The notes beneath the pieces are model-generated. The model searched no databases. It saw only the letters and a program-made list of their open reading frames with translations, and was not told the origin of the DNA. A DNA stretch of 63,170 nt from a virus, in IMG/VR virus record IMGVR_UViG_3300035701_000027, positions 1 through 63,170 of that record. One strand, 5' to 3'. How positions within the stretch are numbered: the stretch's first letter is position 1; every line of letters starts with the position of its first letter. A program made the translations under genes and the position numbers. This document shows positions 18,148 through 28,087 of this stretch, piece after piece.

Positions 18148-21100
18148 TGCGAGCTGTACTCCTGCTGATGGTTGCTTTCAGAGGTCGGCCGCTTGTCCAT
18201 GGCGGTCGCGCCGGCCGTATCCCTGGTCACGTACATGGTCTCGATCTCGCAGAGGATGACCGCGCTGGCACTGAATTCATACTCGTTCTGAATCTGCGGA
18301 TCATTGATTTTGCGGTCGTAAACGATGTCTCCGTCAACCGGCGTGTCCACGGTCTTCGCGGAATACACGGTTCCGTTGGCGACATAAATTTTCGTGGTTA
18401 CGATAAACCCCGTCCTAAAGCTCGCGCCCGGACGGATGGGTAGGATCTGAGCGTGGCTCTCCATGTGTTCGAGCATGACCTGAAAGCGCGAGCCCTGGTG
18501 AGCCGGCCCCTTGCAGGAGTTGACGATTTCCGTGTTGTCCTTATCCACGAAACTCTCTTCGAGATCGGATCCAGCGGGGCCGTTATAGGTGCTGATCTGA
18601 TACCATCTGCCCGTGCGTTCGTCGAGCATGATCTGGATAGGCATATCATGGGTATCGTCGATATTGAGGCCGCCCGTGTTCGGCATGGGCGAAACCATCT
18701 TTTCGCCGCCGAATTGCGTCCACTGGCTCCCCTGATGCGGAAGCACGGCAAAACGGAAACAGGCGCCCTCGGTCATATTGACGTAGTTTCTGGCGTCGCT
18801 GGACACGTTCGGGGATCCAAAAATCATGTATCCGCCGTTGCCGTCATAACTCGACATGACGCGGGTATGCCACAGCCGCAGGGTCTTCCAGATTTTGTTT
18901 TCGGCGAGATTAGCATCGCTGTATTGCCGGCCATCGAAAAGACGAGCGCCTGCGTCGTTGTTTAGCATGATGCTCTGGCCGATGGCGATGTCCTGGAGGC
19001 TGTCGATATGCGTCAGCCCCTTGCTGTCGATGATGGTGAACGCCGGTACGAGAAAAATCTCTTCGCCTATGTCCGGCGTTTTCAGGGCCGTAAACGCCGT
19101 GTAATTCGTGCCCCAGGTGGACGTGCGTCCGAAGGCTACCATGCGATCGGGATAATCCTTCAGCCTCGTCACGACATCCCTGATCCCCGTATCCACCTGC
19201 CATGCGGGGTGATGGAAGCCGACGATGTGCTTCCGCGTCGCAGGCGCTTCGGAATAGACGATCTTGCCGGTTCCAGGTTCGCAGACGAACATGAAATTGC
19301 TCCCGAGAGCGCCGATGTGGGACGACGGGAGGGGCCTGAAGAAACGTGTCTGGAGGACGAAGGAGGGATCGTCTGCGCGGCTGTCGAGATCCTCGTCCGT
19401 TATGAAATCATTATAAAAACGCGCAGGAACATAATCGGTGATTATTCCATACATGGACGAATGGGGCAACCCGAACGCGATTTCGTCTGGGGTCGAGTTT
19501 CCGTCCGCGAAGACAGCCATGTTCTTGTTGAAATAATCAATGGTGAGGGTGAGGCTTTCGGGCCCACACAGTCGCCCGTCCATGAACACCATCATTTTCT
19601 TGCCGTTATCGGACGGATCGAATTCATCACCCCCGACGCGGTAAAGTGTTCCGCTACCGTAGCTCTGCACCTTGTCGAAAATGACGAGCTTCGTATTGTT
19701 GGTTCCGGACGCTAATCTCCTTATCGGATCCCAGGCCACGGCAAGCCAGATGCCCGTTGCCGGATCCATGGGATCGGTCGGCCTCTGCCCGAATTCGATA
19801 TCCTCCTGAACCGTGCATTGGTTATCGGCATTAACGCGGAGAATATGTCGAACGCTTCCGTCTTCAACGAAAAGGATTCTGCCGGCATCTTCTTGCGAAA
19901 ATTTGTTCCAGGAATTTTGATACGCCGGATCAAGACCGTCAAGCACGACGGTATCCCCGACTTGGTATGCCCTGGATATTTTTTTCGCCCCTATCGCGCA
20001 TGGCACGGACGCCCTTCCGGATGGAACGATTGGATCGATCGGAAGATAATAGCTTGAGGCGAGAAATCCCCTTTCGTTATAGGACGGTAGGGCCGGGTCT
20101 TTTTCGTCCAGGAGGTTCGTTATCTTGAACACATCGCGGGTGTCTCCGGCGACAAGGTAGGAACCCTCATCGTCCCTGAACAAATATTTATTGTCGCCGT
20201 CCACGGATATGACGGGATTCGTATCGTCGGAAATCGTCGCCGTGAACGCCTTTATTATGGGAATGTCGCGTTGCCAAATCAGCAGATCGGGAAGTTTGTT
20301 CTCTGCGATGCCTGCCGTACCTGCGTTTTCGGATCCCCACATACCATAATGCGTGCTCTTGTTGTCCGGCGTGTTGAGATCGTAAACCATCTGCGGCGCG
20401 TCCACGCTGACGAGTTGGAGCACGCCGATGGGAGTCGTCCCGCCGCCCATCTGGAGAAGACCCGTAATCGGAGTGGGCGTCCCAGGAAGAACAGGCTCTT
20501 CGACGTAGCCCACGACCGTCCCATCCAGCTTCCCGCCATTTATTACGAGTTGCGGATTCCCGTCCACGATCCTGAAATAACATTCGCATCCGGGAAAATA
20601 GACCCTCATGTGGCGTTGCATTTCTGCGGCAACGTCATCCATCGTTTTTGCATCGGTAAAGTCGCCTGCGAAATCAAAGGATCCGATTTCGTTGATATTA
20701 ATGCGCCACGAACCGAATCCGTAGAGATTCCATATCGCTATGTCTATGACGAGGCCGGATCCGCTTGAAAGCTCCCAGTATTTCGCCATCCCGCTTCCAA
20801 GGGGAAGATCGGCGTAAGCAATGCTCGCGTCCTTATGGTTGGCATCCGGAAGCACGGGCGCCGTCTCCGCCTGGATGACGCACTCCGCCGTCCTTCTGTC
20901 TCCGTACAGGCATCCTGGCCCGATTATTCTGGCGAGAGTATAAATGCGGTTTCTTCCGTTGGCCTTCACTTCCTGGAAGGTGTTTTCATAGATCCTGACG
21001 GTCGGCTGTCCGCCGTTTATCTTGAAATAATAGCCGCTGTTTTCGTCAAAGATGATCCTGAAAATACCATTGGTATTATAGGCGATGACCTCATCCTCGT

Positions 21101-21755
21101 CGAAGTCGAAATTCGTCCTCGATTCGGCGAGAATGTCTCCTCCGGCGGCACCTGCGGGATAAATCTCCTTGTATTCCTGGAAGGTGTTGTCGGTGAAATA
21201 AAGTTTCGTCCCGAGCTGGATGATGATGTTGCCGGTCTCCTCGCTGTATCCCGCGCCCCAAACCTTATGCTGTTGTTCGACGTGCGAATCATAGTCCCGC
21301 TCTTCGCTCGTCGCGGAAGTAAAAAATGGAGCGGACGGGTCGGACACGTCTATGTGTGTTATCTGATCGCGCGTCCCGTCGCTCCAAACAATGTAGTTTC
21401 CTTCGACAAGATAGGTGTAAAGGCGTCCGTCAGGAGTGGATCCGGCGCCATACAGATACACCTTGTTTCCGGACTTCGAGGCGCTGAAGAACCTATTGAT
21501 CGCAGGCACCAAAGGCACGTATTCCCGAAAGTCATAACACGGGACTTGCAGGGTTCTCATGGGTCTGCATCCCGTCCTACCTTTCGTGTATTTCGGATAG
21601 CAGATTTGATTGAAGACCGCCGCGAGCTCGTCCGCGCCCAACTCGGTCGCTGGTTCGTCCGAATTCATCCCGCCGCCAAAACTCGACTGTGTTTTGGTAA
21701 TGAGCTCCTGGTTCTGGAGCATCGTACCGGGATATGCGAGACGGCGTTGCGCCAT
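18144..21755 (-). CDS. Tail tubular / stabilisation protein (T7 gp12 or P22 gp10-like role)
   Basis: This is a 1203-residue protein. The opening TQSSFGGGMNSDEPATELG followed by a KGRTGCRP phrase is the usual start of podovirus tail-tube or nozzle proteins. The rest is long, beta-rich and propeller-like with many Tyr, Asp and Gly. It follows the predicted tail adaptor directly, the conserved order adaptor-tube. Function: builds the short tail tube and nozzle below the portal. The length is larger than T7 gp12 (about 800), so extra domains are likely. Confidence 0.7.
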   Translation of the reverse strand: MAQRRLAYPGTMLQNQELITKTQSSFGGGMNSDEPATELGADELAAVFNQICYPKYTKGRTGCRPMRTLQVPCYDFREYVPLVPAINRFFSASKSGNKVYLYGAGSTPDGRLYTYLVEGNYIVWSDGTRDQITHIDVSDPSAPFFTSATSEERDYDSHVEQQHKVWGAGYSEETGNIIIQLGTKLYFTDNTFQEYKEIYPAGAAGGDILAESRTNFDFDEDEVIAYNTNGIFRIIFDENSGYYFKINGGQPTVRIYENTFQEVKANGRNRIYTLARIIGPGCLYGDRRTAECVIQAETAPVLPDANHKDASIAYADLPLGSGMAKYWELSSGSGLVIDIAIWNLYGFGSWRININEIGSFDFAGDFTDAKTMDDVAAEMQRHMRVYFPGCECYFRIVDGNPQLVINGGKLDGTVVGYVEEPVLPGTPTPITGLLQMGGGTTPIGVLQLVSVDAPQMVYDLNTPDNKSTHYGMWGSENAGTAGIAENKLPDLLIWQRDIPIIKAFTATISDDTNPVISVDGDNKYLFRDDEGSYLVAGDTRDVFKITNLLDEKDPALPSYNERGFLASSYYLPIDPIVPSGRASVPCAIGAKKISRAYQVGDTVVLDGLDPAYQNSWNKFSQEDAGRILFVEDGSVRHILRVNADNQCTVQEDIEFGQRPTDPMDPATGIWLAVAWDPIRRLASGTNNTKLVIFDKVQSYGSGTLYRVGGDEFDPSDNGKKMMVFMDGRLCGPESLTLTIDYFNKNMAVFADGNSTPDEIAFGLPHSSMYGIITDYVPARFYNDFITDEDLDSRADDPSFVLQTRFFRPLPSSHIGALGSNFMFVCEPGTGKIVYSEAPATRKHIVGFHHPAWQVDTGIRDVVTRLKDYPDRMVAFGRTSTWGTNYTAFTALKTPDIGEEIFLVPAFTIIDSKGLTHIDSLQDIAIGQSIMLNNDAGARLFDGRQYSDANLAENKIWKTLRLWHTRVMSSYDGNGGYMIFGSPNVSSDARNYVNMTEGACFRFAVLPHQGSQWTQFGGEKMVSPMPNTGGLNIDDTHDMPIQIMLDERTGRWYQISTYNGPAGSDLEESFVDKDNTEIVNSCKGPAHQGSRFQVMLEHMESHAQILPIRPGASFRTGFIVTTKIYVANGTVYSAKTVDTPVDGDIVYDRKINDPQIQNEYEFSASAVILCEIETMYVTRDTAGATAMDKRPTSESNHQQEYSSQ

Positions 21756-22445
21756 TTAGAATTTCCTTCTCAACGTCCCCGATGGTTGCCGTGGCGTGTA
21801 AATCCCCCTGTACTTCGCCCAAAATTCGGGAGCGAGCTGTCTCTCGAATTTATCCATCCGGTCGCTCCTGCCGTAATCAAAATATTCGATGTAGCCGAGC
21901 GCGCCCTCGATGAGCATCTCCTCGTCGTCCTGCGGCACCATGAGGGGGATGGAATCGGAAGTGAGCTGGAGTGGCTCGATGACGGCGCGCATCTTGTACC
22001 TTTCGGGATACGTGCCTGGATCGAACGGGAATATCACCCGCGCGCGCTTATCCTGGAGCGCGGGCTTCGGGGTGAACTTCCAGTTGACCTTCGTGCCCTC
22101 GATTTCTTTGATATACCGACTGATGGCGGTCATCGCGCCGTAATCGTTAAGAATGATGTTTTCGCTGAAGATTTCAAAGATGTTCGAGATTCGGATCGGC
22201 ACGGGGCCCACGTCCGGATCGACCTCGATGTTCACGTCAGGTATTTCGTAATCCCGCGTGGGCGTCGCAGTTGCAAGGAAGGGGTAATCCCCAGTAGCCG
22301 GGTCGATATAGGTACTGATGGTTGTCGGCTTCTTAAAAGCGAAATTTTGGGCACGGTTGAGCATGGCAAGGATTGAGCGGCTGCCATCTCTGCTCCAATT
22401 CGGGGCCTTGAGTTTGATCTCATCAACCACCGTATAAGTTGACAC
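21756..22445 (-). CDS. Head-to-tail adaptor (tail tubular protein A-like)
   Basis: This is a 229-residue protein. Helical N- and C-terminal segments (RSILAMLNRAQNF; DDEEMLIEGALGYIEYFDYG) bracket a beta domain, the pattern of portal-bound adaptors such as T7 gp11 or P22 gp4. It lies immediately upstream of the tail-tube gene and downstream of the capsid block. It would form the ring joining portal and tail tube. Confidence 0.65.
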   Translation of the reverse strand: MSTYTVVDEIKLKAPNWSRDGSRSILAMLNRAQNFAFKKPTTISTYIDPATGDYPFLATATPTRDYEIPDVNIEVDPDVGPVPIRISNIFEIFSENIILNDYGAMTAISRYIKEIEGTKVNWKFTPKPALQDKRARVIFPFDPGTYPERYKMRAVIEPLQLTSDSIPLMVPQDDEEMLIEGALGYIEYFDYGRSDRMDKFERQLAPEFWAKYRGIYTPRQPSGTLRRKF

Positions 22446-22460
22446 AATCCCCCCTTTCGA

Positions 22461-23324
22461 CTACTTCGGAGAATCAGGCGGCGACTCGGCCTGCGGTTCG
22501 CTCACCGGCTCGGCCTCTTCCGCAACGGGCGCGGGAGCGATCTGCTCCACGATTCCGTTGGCGTCGTACAGCCTGATGATTTCCTTCCTGATTTCCGGCA
22601 CTATGATGTCCCTGTAATATTGGTTCTTCTTCCAATGCCGGCCGCTGTCGAGCTGGAGCTTGTCGATCAACGGTTTGTATCTGGAATAGATCGTTTCTTC
22701 CGCCTGCTTGTCGCACTCCAGCCTGGAGAGCTTCGGCAGGGTCGCGGGATCCGGCGCCTTCGGCATCTTTTCCGCCTGCTTTTCGGCGCTACCGAAAACG
22801 CTTTTCCCCGGATCGGGAGTCACGGGAGGGGCCTCCTCCTTCTTAGGTTCCGAGACCGGCAGGGAGTTTCCGTAAACACCGACGATTCTTGTCCGGACGG
22901 GCTCTTTAACGCCGAGTTCCGTCGCCATCTTCTTGATCTCCGCCTGGATCACTTCTCGGTTCACGGTGCCCGTTGGCGTGATCATGCCGGCGATGGCGTA
23001 GTGCGCGCTGTAAAAAGAGAGGGCCAGAATGCGTCTGTTGTACGGGGTGTCGGCGCAATATGCCGTGGGCACGTTGTTCTCGTCAGGCTCAAAGAAGAGT
23101 TCGCCACGTTCAATCGTCGGCACATAGGATGTCTCCATGAGACGGGGGTTGCGTTTCGCCACAAACCCCAGGATTTCAAAGCCAAAATACGAGGTTCGGA
23201 ATTCGTTTTCCTTTTTCCACCGCAGGATGAAGACATTGACGTTGTTTTCCAGCATCAGGTTAATCTTCTTCTCGGGCGTCATGCCGGCTCGGGCGCCGGT
23301 ATTGATTGCTTGCTGAAGGGCCAT
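22461..23324 (-). CDS. Predicted head-completion or virion protein (unknown)
   Basis: This is a 287-residue protein. The N-terminal ~150 residues are globular, followed by a Pro/Lys/Glu linker (about 155-195), a helical region with a conserved-looking RLECDKQAEETIYSRYK segment, and an acidic Pro-rich tail. It is the first gene after the capsid terminator. ATG 23324 has an AAAGGAAG ribosome site. By position it should be a head or head-tail joining protein; the family is not recognised. Confidence 0.55.
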   Translation of the reverse strand: MALQQAINTGARAGMTPEKKINLMLENNVNVFILRWKKENEFRTSYFGFEILGFVAKRNPRLMETSYVPTIERGELFFEPDENNVPTAYCADTPYNRRILALSFYSAHYAIAGMITPTGTVNREVIQAEIKKMATELGVKEPVRTRIVGVYGNSLPVSEPKKEEAPPVTPDPGKSVFGSAEKQAEKMPKAPDPATLPKLSRLECDKQAEETIYSRYKPLIDKLQLDSGRHWKKNQYYRDIIVPEIRKEIIRLYDANGIVEQIAPAPVAEEAEPVSEPQAESPPDSPK

Positions 23325-23366
23325 TTTTCTTCCTTTTGTTGAATTGCTACTTTTTTGCTACTTTTT

Positions 23367-23398
23367 AAAAATTGGCAGACTACTTCCGCCGTCTGCCA
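23367..23398 (-). terminator. Rho-independent terminator after the capsid gene
   Basis: On the minus strand, TGGCAGAC (23398-23391) pairs perfectly with GTCTGCCA (23380-23373) around a 10-base loop and is followed by ATTTTT. It lies 22 bases after the capsid stop. Partial termination here would raise capsid mRNA relative to tail mRNA, as in many phages. Confidence 0.8.
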
Positions 23399-23419
23399 GG
23401 GCAGGTTCTTGCTGCTCCC

Positions 23420-24802
23420 TTACGGAGTCACCGTCACCAGGGTCGGCTTGGACATGATAACAAGGCAGGTGCCCCGGTTATACTGTGTCGCAACCTGATC
23501 GGTCTGCGGAGACGTTGGATCCACGTTGTACTGCGCGAGCATGATACCGGCACAGGTGTACGCGCCCTTGCCCTTGACCATTTCGTAGTCGTAGGCCTCG
23601 GTAGCGTACTTGAGCTGTGACACGATCCACTCGACAATACCGCCTTTCGCATACACACAGCCCACGTCAAAGACGAGGTTGCTGGAGCTGTTGAAAGGAG
23701 CGTGGTTTCTGCCGTCCGTGTTACCGGGGCAGAGGAAGCCAGGGGTAAGCGTCCAGGCCGGTGTCGTCCCGTCGCCGGCCACGGTGAGCGTGGCGTAGCG
23801 GGTGTCTTCGACCAGGAGCAGATGGCGAACCCGACAGTAGGCGCCGGGGATCATCTGCTCGATCTTCTGGAGCGCCATGACTTCCTTCCAGATGTAGCCG
23901 ATGTTGGTCTGCGAACCCGTGGGATTCAACAGCTTGATCATCTGCGTGGAAGGCAGGGCGAAGACGAGCGTGGCCTGTCCGCCGATCATGATCGGCTCCA
24001 GCTTCAGGTTCTCGACGCAATGATAGTCGAGCGCGAGCAGGCTCTCGATGGAGAGCTGGGCGTACTCGGGGTGCGTCCAGTTGCTCGTCGCGGCCTTCAG
24101 CGTGGTGCAAATGTTCGCCACGTATGAGCCGGAACCGTCGGCAATGGAATCGTACTTGAATGGCAGGGCGGCGTCCGCGCCGGGATAGTTGGCGCCGACG
24201 GTATCGACCTCATCACGGGTGTCGAAGACCGGCATCCCGCCCAACGCGGTGTTGGGTACGAAGATGTTGTCGTTGAACCTGTGCTTGAGGAAGATGGGAT
24301 CTTCGGTCAGCTCGGCGGCGACCGTCAGCATGGAGGCCTCGCGGATGCGCTTCCCGCGCAATTCCGAGAAGTAGTCAACCATGAGAGGGCCGATCTGGCC
24401 GTAGAGATCGTAGGCGCTCACGTCGTTGGCGTTCACGCCGTAGGTCTCTGTTGCGACCGCTTTTCTGATCAGGTTGTAATAGACCGTCAGGTGACGAAGC
24501 CGGAGGGTCTCTTCCTTGCCGATCAGGGTTGCGGGGCCATGGGACGGCGCACCGCGCAGGCGCATGAGCAGGGGGAAGGTTGTGGAGTGGGCGCCTGTGA
24601 CCTGCTTTTCCATCTTCAGGAAGATGGCGTCAGGCACGTTCGCACCCTTTTCAGAATAGTCCACGATCGCGGACAGTTTCTCGAACACATCGTTGATGAT
24701 CGATTCCGTCCGCAGTTTCGTGTTGTACGCCTTGATCTGAAGGGCGAGAGCGCCCATCCCGGAAAGCGTAACCGGAGTGACTGGAGCTACTTGTGAAGTC
24801 AT
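23420..24802 (-). CDS. Major capsid protein (N4 gp56-like)
   Basis: This is a 460-residue protein with the segments expected of the N4-gp56 family of HK97-fold capsid proteins. These include an N-terminal helical arm, LRHLTVYYNLIRKAVATET and a long helix DLYGQIGPLMVDYFSELRGK (about residues 110-155). It lies between a scaffold-like gene and the adaptor and is followed by a strong terminator, the usual setting for the most abundant virion protein. The ribosome site is GAGG upstream of ATG 24802. Confidence 0.85.
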   Translation of the reverse strand: MTSQVAPVTPVTLSGMGALALQIKAYNTKLRTESIINDVFEKLSAIVDYSEKGANVPDAIFLKMEKQVTGAHSTTFPLLMRLRGAPSHGPATLIGKEETLRLRHLTVYYNLIRKAVATETYGVNANDVSAYDLYGQIGPLMVDYFSELRGKRIREASMLTVAAELTEDPIFLKHRFNDNIFVPNTALGGMPVFDTRDEVDTVGANYPGADAALPFKYDSIADGSGSYVANICTTLKAATSNWTHPEYAQLSIESLLALDYHCVENLKLEPIMIGGQATLVFALPSTQMIKLLNPTGSQTNIGYIWKEVMALQKIEQMIPGAYCRVRHLLLVEDTRYATLTVAGDGTTPAWTLTPGFLCPGNTDGRNHAPFNSSSNLVFDVGCVYAKGGIVEWIVSQLKYATEAYDYEMVKGKGAYTCAGIMLAQYNVDPTSPQTDQVATQYNRGTCLVIMSKPTLVTVTP

Positions 24803-24829
24803 GAGAAAATTTACCTCGTTTTAATGGTT

Positions 24830-26257
24830 TTAGACACCATCAAGGCGAGGAGCCACCAGCCCGACCTTCTTGAAAGCGGCCTGCCATATCTGGCGCCTGA
24901 CCGGATCCCGCAGAAGCTCCGCCTTTTCCGCCGCATTACGCGGCATGTCGAGGAGGTTTCCTAATTGGGATTCAGTCAGACTATCGACATTAGCCGAGGA
25001 GGCGCCTGTCGGTAAATCGGTTGCAAATCGCTTTTTTTGTTCCTCCGCCGCCAGGAGAGCTTGCGCCCTCGGGTCGGCAGGGGAAGAAGGACTTGGCTGT
25101 TGCGGAGGGGCCTCCGGAGCCGAAGGGCTCGCGGATTCCCCGCCCATCGCCGTCAGGTATCTGTATGTTTCTTCCAGGGTGAACGGAACCTCTTTGCCAG
25201 AGACCGGATCGTTCCGCTTGAGGCGTCTTTTTTCTGCGATAAGATTCAACAGTTTGAAGTAACGGTCGAGATTTTCCGGAGAGCGCAGTCCGATTTTTTC
25301 AGCTTCCGCTCGGAGTAGTTTCCCTTTCTCGCTCATTTGATTGAGAAAGATATCCATGACGGCGAGATTCTGTCTCGGATCCCCGTTGGTTCCGGCCAGT
25401 TGACCGAGATCGTCGAGAAACTCTCGATATTCCCCGTCAAAGACCTCCACGGGCTTTCCGATGTTGAAATCCTCCTTGCCACGGATGAAGGATTCGGCCT
25501 CCCCATACTCGGACTTGACGGATTCCTCCCGCTTCCTACGGGCCTCATCCACCTCAGTCCTTTTCTTGCTGTCGGCTTTTTCCTTCTCCCATTCCTCCCC
25601 GCGCTTTTTGTCGGATTCCTTCAAGCGCTCGATCTCCCGTTCCTGCGCCTGAAGTTTCTCGGAGAGTTTCTTCAGGTACTCGGGGTCGTAGGGGTCGAGA
25701 ACCTCCGCCGCCTTGTCGGCATCGGTGAACTTCGGGTTCTCTGCGGGTTTCGGTTGCGCTACCGGCGCCGGTGCCGGAGCCTCCGAAGGCTTCACAGCCT
25801 TTAAGGCTTCGAGATCGGCGCGCATCTGCGTCTCGCGCTCCCGCATCTCGTTGATGATGCCTTTCTGCCTGCGGATCATCAGCTCTTTTTCCTTCAATCC
25901 CTTCAGGGCCTCCCCCTTGGTCTTGTAGGCCTGCCTGGATCCGTCATCGAATGTTACTTCAAATTTGCCATCGTCGGTCTGACTGACGGCCTGGTGCTTC
26001 TTGTCATCGGCCACGGGGGTCTGTGGCGCGGGTGCAGGGGCCTCCGCCTTCGCAGGCGGATTCTCGGCCTCTGGCGCCGGCGCATCCGGTTCCGTCTTGA
26101 CCTCCTCAAACTTTAGACGACCATCAAGATAGTCGGTCGCGAATTTCGGATCGGACTCGATCCTCTTCACGATCTCCGCCTCGGTCATTTCCATGACTTG
26201 CGGCTCGGCTACCAGCGTCGCCGGTTGCCCTTCGTTATCGGGCTTCAGGTCTTCCAT
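24830..26257 (-). CDS. Capsid scaffolding protein
   Basis: This is a 475-residue, highly charged, helical protein. The acidic Pro/Ala-rich N-terminus (about 50-90) is followed by a long coiled coil (about 115-245, Lys/Glu/Arg rich). Later come a helical domain and a C-terminal basic segment ending VGLVAPRLDGV. Scaffold proteins of P22- and N4-like phages have this composition and lie just before the major capsid gene, as here. It would guide procapsid assembly and leave or be cleaved. Confidence 0.75.
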   Translation of the reverse strand: MEDLKPDNEGQPATLVAEPQVMEMTEAEIVKRIESDPKFATDYLDGRLKFEEVKTEPDAPAPEAENPPAKAEAPAPAPQTPVADDKKHQAVSQTDDGKFEVTFDDGSRQAYKTKGEALKGLKEKELMIRRQKGIINEMRERETQMRADLEALKAVKPSEAPAPAPVAQPKPAENPKFTDADKAAEVLDPYDPEYLKKLSEKLQAQEREIERLKESDKKRGEEWEKEKADSKKRTEVDEARRKREESVKSEYGEAESFIRGKEDFNIGKPVEVFDGEYREFLDDLGQLAGTNGDPRQNLAVMDIFLNQMSEKGKLLRAEAEKIGLRSPENLDRYFKLLNLIAEKRRLKRNDPVSGKEVPFTLEETYRYLTAMGGESASPSAPEAPPQQPSPSSPADPRAQALLAAEEQKKRFATDLPTGASSANVDSLTESQLGNLLDMPRNAAEKAELLRDPVRRQIWQAAFKKVGLVAPRLDGV

Positions 26258-26344
26258 TCTTTGCTCCTTGTTTCCTTCGCGGGGGTGTCTCCGCTTACGG
26301 GTTTATACGTTTGCGCTCGGAAAGGGGTTTCCGCTCCGCGCGCG

Positions 26345-28084
26345 CTATGCCTTTTCTTCGACTGCGGTTTCTCCGCCACGGAAACGACGGCCGCCCATTC
26401 CGGGCCTGGACGCCTCCATCTCTGGGCTTTCAGTCTCCGAGACTATATTCTCGAAAGCCGCGACAAGATCCCTGGCGTCTGCCGCCATTTCCTTCAGGCG
26501 CGCGGCCAGAACGCTGTCGTTCATCGCGTCCTTACGGGCGTTGTCGATGTCCGATGCAAACTGCTTGAGCTCATCGAGATACCGCTCCGCCTCCATCTTT
26601 TCTCCGGAGGAGACTGCGGATTCGAGTTTTCCGAAGAGCTCATCGCCCCGAGAGACGAGTTGCGGGTCGATGCCTTCGGTTCCGGAGTATGAATCAAACG
26701 GGCCTTTCATATCGCCCTCTTTTCCTTTGTCCGGCGGTGTTTCCGCCGGGGTTTCCACGGGGCCGCCTGCCTGGAACCCCGCCCCGGAAGCCACTCCGAC
26801 CTCCGGTTTCGCATTGTACTGAAGCGCGGCCTCGTTTCTCTTGTAGCCGACGCCGACAGCGGTTGTTTCTGTATCCATCTGCGAGACGACCTTGCTGAAT
26901 CGTTTGGTCTCGGCGTCATCGGGCGTTGCGGTCTTGAGTTTGCCTTCCTCAATGACGCAATCATAGACCGTCGCCACGTCTCCAGGCTTTTTGACGCCGA
27001 ATTCTTTTTCGATCTGCGCGCCGGTCATCTTCCGATCCGACACGGGGCCGCCCTTGGCGAAACTCATGTCGGGTTTCTTCTCTGGGAAGTCCTCTTTTTT
27101 GTCGCCCATCGCCTGCTGTTCCGGTTTCGCGGACGGATCCTTTTTCTGCTCGGGACTCTTGGCCGGCAACACGCCGCCCTCGTAATCGCCCTCCACGGGG
27201 CCTCCGTGGAATTTCTTTTCCACGCCTTCCGATTTCCTGGAAGGGTTCATAAAGGGCGCCCTTCCTACCCTGAACCTTCTGCCGAGAGCATTGTTCATGG
27301 CCTCCCTCCGGCGCTGTTCGTCCGCGCTGATCGGAAGATTCCCCGCCGTTGGGGCGGCGGCTTGCGCAAGGGGCCCCTGCGCCGTCGGGGCAACAGGCGT
27401 GGCCGGCGCCGAAATAGGGGTAGGCGAAGTAGGAGCGGCGGGAGCTGACGGCGTGGCCATAGCGCCAGGGGCCGCAAGCGTCGGAGGCGTGGCTTTGCCG
27501 GCCATGCCGGAGACCTGCGAGACCGCCGCCGCCTCCTTGGTCTGGAGAGGATTGACTTCTCCGCCTGCCTGAAATTCAGGCACTTCCTCGCCTGCGACTT
27601 CCTTCTCTTTCGTCACCTTGATCTTCTTCAGGGGCTTGATGTCGATCGGTTTGAATTTCGGTTCGTATTCGGCCGCCTTCCTTATCTCGGTTTCGGGCTC
27701 CTTCCATTCTCCGGCGAGGAGCTGTTTTCCGGTATCGGGATCGATTATGGTTCCATCCCACCTGCCATTCTCATCGATCACCACTTTGATCTTTTTGTCC
27801 TGGAGATTCTTCTCCAGGAGAAGTTTCCATAGGTCACGCCAAGTCTCACCTGTGCCGTATCTCCCCATGTATTCGGCGAATTTCCTTCCGGTCGTGATAT
27901 TCTCTCCGGATTTTAGCTTGCCGGATCCTTCTGCGCCGGATCCAGGAAGCTCGGGCTCGGAAACATCCGTCGCCGTAACATCGGCTGGGGTTTCGGCGGT
28001 ATCGATGTCGATCTCCCGCTTGACCTTGTACTTTTTCTTGGCGAGCGGAGAAGTGATTTCGGTTTCGGGCATACGAATAGCCAT
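26345..28084 (-). CDS. Virion-operon protein with repeated GGPV motifs (unknown)
   Basis: This 579-residue protein is encoded between portal and scaffold. It is mostly low-complexity: charged N-terminus, Pro/Ala-rich middle (about 200-260), helical C-terminus. The motif [F/Y]xxGG[P/E]V recurs (FQAGGEV, FHGGPV, FAKGGPV, FQAGGPV) and also occurs at the end of the portal. This suggests a shared interaction or processing site. No family is recognised. It could be a second scaffold or an internal head protein. Confidence 0.5.
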   Translation of the reverse strand: MAIRMPETEITSPLAKKKYKVKREIDIDTAETPADVTATDVSEPELPGSGAEGSGKLKSGENITTGRKFAEYMGRYGTGETWRDLWKLLLEKNLQDKKIKVVIDENGRWDGTIIDPDTGKQLLAGEWKEPETEIRKAAEYEPKFKPIDIKPLKKIKVTKEKEVAGEEVPEFQAGGEVNPLQTKEAAAVSQVSGMAGKATPPTLAAPGAMATPSAPAAPTSPTPISAPATPVAPTAQGPLAQAAAPTAGNLPISADEQRRREAMNNALGRRFRVGRAPFMNPSRKSEGVEKKFHGGPVEGDYEGGVLPAKSPEQKKDPSAKPEQQAMGDKKEDFPEKKPDMSFAKGGPVSDRKMTGAQIEKEFGVKKPGDVATVYDCVIEEGKLKTATPDDAETKRFSKVVSQMDTETTAVGVGYKRNEAALQYNAKPEVGVASGAGFQAGGPVETPAETPPDKGKEGDMKGPFDSYSGTEGIDPQLVSRGDELFGKLESAVSSGEKMEAERYLDELKQFASDIDNARKDAMNDSVLAARLKEMAADARDLVAAFENIVSETESPEMEASRPGMGGRRFRGGETAVEEKA

Positions 28085-28087
28085 GAC